This document shows, in pieces, positions 5,888 to 10,288 of a stretch of 10,288 bases of DNA. The position numbers were made by a program, and so were the translations under genes. Under the pieces are notes generated by a model. It was not told where the DNA came from. It saw nothing but the letters and a program-made list of their open reading frames with translations, and searched no databases. Numbering within the stretch: position 1 is the stretch's first letter; every line of letters starts with the position of its first letter. Source of the stretch: Flavobacteriales bacterium UBA6165 (lineage in GTDB: Bacteria > Bacteroidota > Bacteroidia > Flavobacteriales_D > Crocinitomicaceae); the NCBI GenBank assembly GCA_002422285.1, contig DIUF01000013.1, positions 1-10,288 of the forward strand. Direction: 5' to 3'.

Positions 5888-7712
5888 GCGTAAGTTCTTT
5901 TAAGTCAACAATTTTGAGGATTTTTTTACCACTTGGGTCAAAGCTATGTTCTGCACATGTAAACAGTTCGTGCACCAAATGGTTGAGTTCTTCCTGCGAC
6001 ATATTGCGTTTGGTCTGTCCGGCCGATGCTTTGGCCAACGAAAGTACAAGCGTGTGAACAATTTCTCCAACATCAATATCGCGCAACAAGAAAGTGCTCA
6101 AGATGTCGTCAAAATAACTCAATACTTGTTCCGCTTCTAAAAGGGCAGGGGCACCGCTGATATAAATCAAATCGTTTTCGATGCGCCATTGAAAGCCCAA
6201 GCGCTCTATGTTTTTTTCTTGCTCGTTCAAAAATTGAATTTCAGAAACAGAAATTTCTCGCTCTACTGGAAACAACAACTGCTGACTACCAAGCGGTTCC
6301 ATCATGAAATGTTGAATCAAATGGTCGTAGGCGATTCTGGTTTGGGCACGTTTTAAGTCAATGAGAATTACACCCGTTTTTGAACTGCACAAGGCATAGC
6401 GCTGTTGGATTTGAAGAATCGGGCCATTTGTATTTGGGTTAATCTCTGCTTCTTCGTCCAATAATTCGTGCAATTGCGAATTTTCCGATTTGGGTTGCTC
6501 AATTACTGCATACATTTGTTCCCAAGCATCTCTGTTCGGTTTAATGCTCTGACTTTTATTTCCTCCACCACTACCACCATTCGCAGGTTTAAATGTAGAT
6601 GGATCGAAGGGATTAAAATTTGGATTGACTGTAATTGTTGGGATTTTTATCGGTTCATCTTTGCTTGGCGGGCTGTAGGGAAATCCCATTTCTTGGTCAA
6701 AATCTAAAGTAGGAGTAATATTGAATTTGCCTAAAGTTTGTCGAACGGTGCTTCTAAGAATAGAGTATATGTTGCGGTCTTCCTCAAATTTGATTTCTGT
6801 TTTGGTGGGATGCACATTCACGTCAATCATGGCTGGATTCACATCAAAATAGATGAAATACGATACTTGATGATCTTTGGGAATCAAATTATCAAAGGCA
6901 GTTTTAACGGCATGATGAAAATAGCGGTCCTTGAAAAATCGGTTGTTCACAAAGAAATATTGTTCGCCAGATGTTTTCTTGGAAAATTCTGGTTTCAACA
7001 CAAAGCCTTTGATGCCAACAATGTCGGTGTACTCTTCGATGGGTACCAATTTGTCGTTGAATGATTTGCCGAAAACATCTACAATTCGCTTTCTCAGATT
7101 GTTGCTTATGGGCAATCGATATACTTCATTTCCGTTGTGGGAATAGGAAAATCCTACTTCTTCGTGAGTCAGTGCAATTCGAATAAACTCTTCCAAAATA
7201 TGCTTGGATTCAACCGCATCTGATTTCAGGAAATTCCTGCGTGCTGGCACATTGAAAAACAAGTTTTTCACCGCAAAAGATGAACCATTTGCACAAACCA
7301 CAGGCTCTACACTTTTCACAGTAGAACCCTCAATGCTCATCATGTGGCCCAATTCTTTATCGGCTTGTTTGGTTTTCAATTCAACATGGGCAATGGCCGC
7401 AATAGAAGCCAATGCCTCTCCGCGAAATCCTTTGGTGTTGAGTTTGTAAATGTCCTCAACCTCAGCAATCTTTGATGTCGCATGACGCTCGAAAGCCAAG
7501 TGCAAATCATTTTCCGAGATGCCTTTGCCGTTGTCGATGACTTGAATCAGCGTTTTGCCTGCATCTTTTACCACCAAATCGATTTGTGTGGCACCAGCAT
7601 CCATGGCGTTTTCTATGAGTTCTTTTACAACGGAAGCAGGTCGTTGAATTACTTCTCCCGCTGCAATTTGATTGGCTATGTGGTCAGGAAGAATTTTTAT
7701 TACATCAGACAT
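5877..7712 (-). CDS. mutL: DNA mismatch repair protein MutL (no endonuclease motif)
   Basis: The gene encodes 611 residues, a normal MutL length. MutL couples mismatch recognition by MutS to strand incision and removal. The GHKL ATPase domain (about 1-330) is complete: QIAAGEV (15-21), KELIEN with catalytic Glu31 and Mg-binding Asn35, DNGKG (60-64), HATSKI (77-82), GFRGEAL (95-101) and FNVPARR (153-159). A Gly/Ser/Pro/Asn-rich linker (about 345-430) leads to the dimerisation domain (about 430-611). Endonuclease-type MutL proteins carry DQHA(x)2E(x)4E; the equivalent place here reads DLKRAQTRIAYDH (452-464), so the metal-site residues are missing. The distal CPHGRP-type motif is also replaced (AEHSFDPSGKK, 587-597). 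It starts 2 bases after the stop of the upstream small gene and overlaps the first rhomboid, in the middle of the operon. Confidence 0.97.
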   Translation of the reverse strand: MSDVIKILPDHIANQIAAGEVIQRPASVVKELIENAMDAGATQIDLVVKDAGKTLIQVIDNGKGISENDLHLAFERHATSKIAEVEDIYKLNTKGFRGEALASIAAIAHVELKTKQADKELGHMMSIEGSTVKSVEPVVCANGSSFAVKNLFFNVPARRNFLKSDAVESKHILEEFIRIALTHEEVGFSYSHNGNEVYRLPISNNLRKRIVDVFGKSFNDKLVPIEEYTDIVGIKGFVLKPEFSKKTSGEQYFFVNNRFFKDRYFHHAVKTAFDNLIPKDHQVSYFIYFDVNPAMIDVNVHPTKTEIKFEEDRNIYSILRSTVRQTLGKFNITPTLDFDQEMGFPYSPPSKDEPIKIPTITVNPNFNPFDPSTFKPANGGSGGGNKSQSIKPNRDAWEQMYAVIEQPKSENSQLHELLDEEAEINPNTNGPILQIQQRYALCSSKTGVILIDLKRAQTRIAYDHLIQHFMMEPLGSQQLLFPVEREISVSEIQFLNEQEKNIERLGFQWRIENDLIYISGAPALLEAEQVLSYFDDILSTFLLRDIDVGEIVHTLVLSLAKASAGQTKRNMSQEELNHLVHELFTCAEHSFDPSGKKILKIVDLKELTHDF

Positions 7713-7714
7713 TT

Positions 7715-8026
7715 TTACTCACCTGTTTTGAATTTTTCCAAAAACTCCCCCATGTCGCTTAATCCAGCAAACACAAGCACCACCACAAGCAAAACACCTA
7801 AAATAAGAACCAAACGAAGATTTGAATTAAACACGGATTTGCGATAATCATCATTGCGCACCCAAGAATCTGAGATTTTTGCTCTGAGTACTTCTGATCT
7901 CCCACCTTCCGCCTCTTTGAGATGCATTCGCTGATAAGCACGCTGCTTGGATTTCAATTGTTCTTTGCGCTCATCATAGAAACGCGTTGGGAAATCGAAT
8001 CGTCGATGTCCATTGATTTTCATCAT
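7715..8026 (-). CDS. Small single-span membrane protein, first gene of the mutL operon
   Basis: The gene encodes 103 residues from the ATG at 8026, or 102 from the ATG immediately after it (8023). An in-frame ATG at 8047 would add seven residues, but a good ribosome site (GAGGG, 8037-8033) lies between it and the inner starts, so the inner ones are preferred. The protein has a strongly basic and acidic N-terminal part (FPTRFYDERKEQLKSK, 12-27) that is probably helical and cytoplasmic. One clear membrane span follows (about 70-89), then a short charged tail. No catalytic motif is visible. I recall short proteins of this general shape (aromatic R-[FY]-Y motif plus a C-terminal span) near mutL in other Bacteroidota, but I cannot give a function. 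The stop is two bases before the ATG of mutL (TAAAAATG), so the two are probably coupled. Confidence 0.82.
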   Translation of the reverse strand: MMKINGHRRFDFPTRFYDERKEQLKSKQRAYQRMHLKEAEGGRSEVLRAKISDSWVRNDDYRKSVFNSNLRLVLILGVLLVVVLVFAGLSDMGEFLEKFKTGE

Positions 8027-8032
8027 TGAAAT

Positions 8033-8037
8033 CCCTC
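8033..8037 (-). promoter_or_regulatory. Shine-Dalgarno site that decides the start of the small membrane protein
   Basis: GAGGG on the minus strand lies 6 bases before the ATG at 8026 and 9 before the one at 8023. It falls inside the reading frame if the upstream ATG (8047) is used. It is the best Shine-Dalgarno match I noticed in the window; most other starts here have none. Confidence 0.6.
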
Positions 8038-8074
8038 GAAAAATCATCTAATTAGTTTTAAAATTTGAACAATA

Positions 8075-8082
8075 CAAAGTTA
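8075..8082 (-). promoter_or_regulatory. Possible -7 element for the mutL operon
   Basis: TAACTTTG on the minus strand fits TAnnTTTG and would put the transcription start about 43 bases upstream of the ATG at 8026. No TTG is present 17-23 bases further upstream, so only half of the promoter is supported. Confidence 0.35.
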
Positions 8083-8267
8083 AGCTTTCTCCCCGAATCT
8101 TTGGCATAAATTTAGCATCGTTAACCAAAAAGTGCTATTTCACTTATTTATGTGCACAAGTTTGAAAGTGTATGATATCAATCGTTGAATTAGCCCTTAT
8201 TTTTGTTGCTCTTATGAATATCAAAAACTTGAATAAAAGTCGAATGTTTTATGTGATTTCAAGCAAG

Positions 8268-10288
8268 ATGAGAACTTTTAAGTTTGGCTTTTTAAGCTTG
8301 TCTGGCGCTGTCATTGTTGGCATGCTACTGCAATGGGTTTTTGTTGCGCAAGAAAGTGCGAAAAATCCTTTACCTCCCAATCCTGCACCTGAAATTGTGG
8401 CTCAACCGCCAAAATTTTTGTCAGTTTCTGATACTTGGGCAGATAGCATTATGAAACGCATGACTCGAGAACAGAAAATCGCACAGTTTTTTATGGTGGC
8501 TGCTTATTCCGACAAGCGCAACAATGAAAAAGAAATTCAAAATTGGATTGACAAATATGGTATTGGTGGGGTGATTTTCTTTCAGGGTGATACGGCATCT
8601 CAAAAAGCCATGACACTTCGTTTACAAGCCAAATCGAATGTTCCGCTGTTGATTGGCATGGATGCTGAATGGGGTCCGGCCATGCGTTTGAGTAATTCCA
8701 GAAAATTTCCTTTTCAGCTCACCATGGCTGCGGCGTATGATGAAAAATTGACAAAAGAATTGGCCTATTGGATTGGTCGAGAATGTGCTGATTTGGGTGT
8801 TCACCTCAATTTTGCTCCTGTTGCTGATATCAACACCAATCCAAAGAATCCGATTATAGGTTTCCGTGCTTTTGGCGAAAATCCAAGAACAGTTGCCAAT
8901 CAAACCGTAGCATTTGTTGAAGGTATGGAACATGCTGGTGTGATGGCTTGTGTGAAACATTTTCCGGGACATGGCGATACCGACAAAGATTCTCATCATG
9001 AGCTGCCTTTGGTGCGATTGACTTTGAAACAATTCGAAGCCATCAATTTCTTGCCTTTTGTGCGCAGTATCCAAGCGGGCGTTTCTGCTGTGATGGTGGC
9101 TCATTTACAGACGCCTGCATTAGATTCTTTGAGCAAAGCATCTAGTTTGTCATCTGTTGTAATCAAGGATATTTTACAAGGCAATCTGAAATTTGAAGGA
9201 CTTGTGATCTCTGACGCTTTGAATATGAAAGCTGTTGCCAATCAATATGAGAAGAGTGAAGTTGTTGTGCGTGCTTTTTTGGCAGGAAACGATATTTTGC
9301 TTTTCCCTGAAAGCATCGGTGAAGCCATTGATGCCATCTCGAGAGAAGTTCAGGCTGGAAAAATCACTGAAAAAGAGTTGAATGCCCGTTGCAAGAAGGT
9401 CTTGAAAGCCAAATATTGGGCGATTCAAAAGCAGAAAAAATCAAAGCCCATTAGCGCGGATGAAAACTTGCAAATCGATATTTTGATTCGAAAAACCATT
9501 GCTCAAGCCACAACGGTGCTCAAAAACGACAATCAAGTTTTACCACTTCGAGATTTGAGCGCAGCCACGGCCATAGTGGTAATTGGTGATAGCACTTCTG
9601 TTGTGGAGCAGCGCCTTTTGGATTATGTAGATGCCACTGTTTTTAAAGTAGGCAATAAGGCAGCTTTGGAGCAATTGCCGGTGCAGTTGAAACCCTTCAA
9701 ACGCGTGATTACTGTCTTTGCCGCCAAACACAACTGGCACAGCAAAAGTTTTGGTATGCCCGATTTTTGGAAGGATTACGGTGGGCTTATGTCAAAAGAA
9801 AAAGAGCAAATTGGTTTGTTTTTGGCCAATCCCTATGCGCTTGTGGGCGATGCCATGCTTGCGAAATTTGATGGTTTTGTTGTGGCTTATGAAAATTCCA
9901 TTTATACCCAAGATATTGCACCTCAAGTTTTGTTTGGAGCCCTACCTGCAAACGGAAAAATGCCTTTCACCTTGAATGATTTTGCCCGCGAATCTGGCTT
10001 TCAGTATGAGTCCAATGGTCGCTTACAGTATGTTATGCCCGAGGAAATTGGCGTTTATGCCGAAGACTTAAAGCGTATCGATGAAATTGCCATGAAAGGC
10101 ATCAATGAAAAGGCGTATCCGGGTTGTCAAATCATTGCAGCCAAAGACGGAAAAGTGTTTTACCGCAAAAATTTCGGTCATCTAGATTATTCCAAAAAGC
10201 AACCAGTGAATCACGAAACGCTGTACGATTTGGCATCAATCACCAAAATTGCATCGTCAACATTGAGCTTGATGAAACTCGCAGATGA
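8268..10288 (+). CDS. NagZ-like GH3 glycosidase fused to a beta-lactamase-type serine hydrolase (C-terminus cut off)
   Basis: The frame is open to the window end (673 codons visible). A hydrophobic N-terminus (about 5-27) is a signal peptide or anchor, followed by a Pro-rich linker (34-48). The GH3 domain (about 55-400) has KHFPGHGDTDKDSHHELP (230-247), whose Asp-Ser-His (241-243) is the acid/base dyad typical of NagZ beta-N-acetylglucosaminidases, and VISD with nucleophile Asp316. Residues about 405-575 form a GH3 C-terminal-type domain. From about 592 a serine beta-lactamase/DD-peptidase domain begins; its nucleophile motif S-x-x-K is SITK (657-660). Later motifs (YxN, HxG) are beyond the window. 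I infer a periplasmic enzyme acting on peptidoglycan sugars. In-frame ATGs at 8172, 8214 and 8244 are alternatives; 8268 gives the cleanest signal sequence. It is divergent from the mutL operon. No full promoter was found in 8048-8267. Confidence 0.9.
   Translation, partial: MRTFKFGFLSLSGAVIVGMLLQWVFVAQESAKNPLPPNPAPEIVAQPPKFLSVSDTWADSIMKRMTREQKIAQFFMVAAYSDKRNNEKEIQNWIDKYGIGGVIFFQGDTASQKAMTLRLQAKSNVPLLIGMDAEWGPAMRLSNSRKFPFQLTMAAAYDEKLTKELAYWIGRECADLGVHLNFAPVADINTNPKNPIIGFRAFGENPRTVANQTVAFVEGMEHAGVMACVKHFPGHGDTDKDSHHELPLVRLTLKQFEAINFLPFVRSIQAGVSAVMVAHLQTPALDSLSKASSLSSVVIKDILQGNLKFEGLVISDALNMKAVANQYEKSEVVVRAFLAGNDILLFPESIGEAIDAISREVQAGKITEKELNARCKKVLKAKYWAIQKQKKSKPISADENLQIDILIRKTIAQATTVLKNDNQVLPLRDLSAATAIVVIGDSTSVVEQRLLDYVDATVFKVGNKAALEQLPVQLKPFKRVITVFAAKHNWHSKSFGMPDFWKDYGGLMSKEKEQIGLFLANPYALVGDAMLAKFDGFVVAYENSIYTQDIAPQVLFGALPANGKMPFTLNDFARESGFQYESNGRLQYVMPEEIGVYAEDLKRIDEIAMKGINEKAYPGCQIIAAKDGKVFYRKNFGHLDYSKKQPVNHETLYDLASITKIASSTLSLMKLAD

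Noticed and set aside
6738..7064. Plus-strand frames of 71-121 codons opposite mutL (6468-7847)
   Set aside because: They are antisense to the MutL ATPase and linker coding sequence, with no ribosome site or recognisable protein features.
7796..8047. Small membrane protein as a riboflavin synthase beta subunit, a name sometimes attached to short genes near mutL
   Set aside because: The sequence is a charged helix plus one membrane span and shows no lumazine synthase features.
8198..8205. TATTTTTG as promoter of the GH3 gene
   Set aside because: No TTG or TTTG lies 17-23 bases upstream, so half of the promoter is missing.
8172..8267. N-terminal extension of the GH3 protein to the ATG at 8172
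   Set aside because: The frame is open and an extension cannot be excluded, but it would place a second hydrophobic stretch before a normal signal sequence. The start at 8268 is simpler.
8622..9104. 160-codon minus-strand frame opposite the GH3 domain
   Set aside because: It is antisense to the catalytic core of the GH3 gene, where the plus frame carries all the expected motifs.
9718..9975. 85-codon plus-strand frame within the GH3 C-terminal region
   Set aside because: It is an out-of-frame overlap of the continuous GH3/beta-lactamase frame, with no sign of a frameshift in the main frame.

Overview
The window looks like a chromosomal segment of a member of the Bacteroidota, probably a flavobacterium-like lineage. 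Four things point there. The DNA is AT-rich. Two promoters fit the Bacteroidota pattern (TTG, 19 bases, TAnnTTTG). Most starts lack a clear Shine-Dalgarno sequence. The protein set is also typical: small lipoproteins, an LDH-type malate dehydrogenase, a mutL-rhomboid-rhomboid-EEP operon and a GH3/beta-lactamase fusion. No tRNA, rRNA, CRISPR array, insertion sequence or phage gene is visible.

Left part (1-1850, all on the minus strand). There are three lipoprotein genes: a fragment cut by the window edge (1-254), a 334-residue lipoprotein with a fibronectin-III-like middle and a membrane-embedded C-terminus (496-1500), and an 81-residue His/Cys-rich lipoprotein (1600-1845) followed by a strong intrinsic terminator. 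The first two share a motif at the same distance from the lipidated cysteine, C-x6-Y-[KQ]-S-x-YPS-x-LK-x-G. They therefore look like a local, poorly characterised family. The 241 bases between them (255-495) are very AT-rich; I see no gene or convincing regulatory site there, only an all-A/T 8-base inverted repeat.

Centre (1846-3127). A divergent intergenic region carries two back-to-back promoters with the same -7 box, TACTTTTG. One drives the small lipoprotein. The other drives mdh, a complete malate dehydrogenase of the TCA cycle. A perfect 15-base palindrome lies on the -33 element of the lipoprotein promoter and could be an operator. Downstream of mdh there is an unusual hairpin with A/T-rich outer arms, and then a canonical terminator whose T-run overlaps the stop codon of the convergent gene.

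Right centre (8026 down to 3125, minus strand). A tightly packed five-gene operon is read in this order: a small single-span membrane protein, mutL (mismatch repair), two different rhomboid intramembrane proteases, and a membrane-anchored endonuclease/exonuclease/phosphatase-family protein. Junctions are between an 11-base overlap and a 6-base gap, so translational coupling is likely. Both rhomboids keep the catalytic Ser and His. The MutL keeps its ATPase motifs but lacks the endonuclease motif DQHA(x)2E(x)4E.

Right end (8268-10288, plus strand, cut by the window end). A NagZ-like family 3 glycosidase is fused to a serine beta-lactamase/transpeptidase-type domain. It has an N-terminal signal or anchor segment and is probably active on cell-wall sugars in the periplasm.

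Nothing here is clearly a new defence or mobile system. The most interesting items are the lipoprotein pair with the shared post-lipobox motif, the His-rich lipoprotein with a palindrome on its promoter, and the operon linking mutL to two rhomboids.
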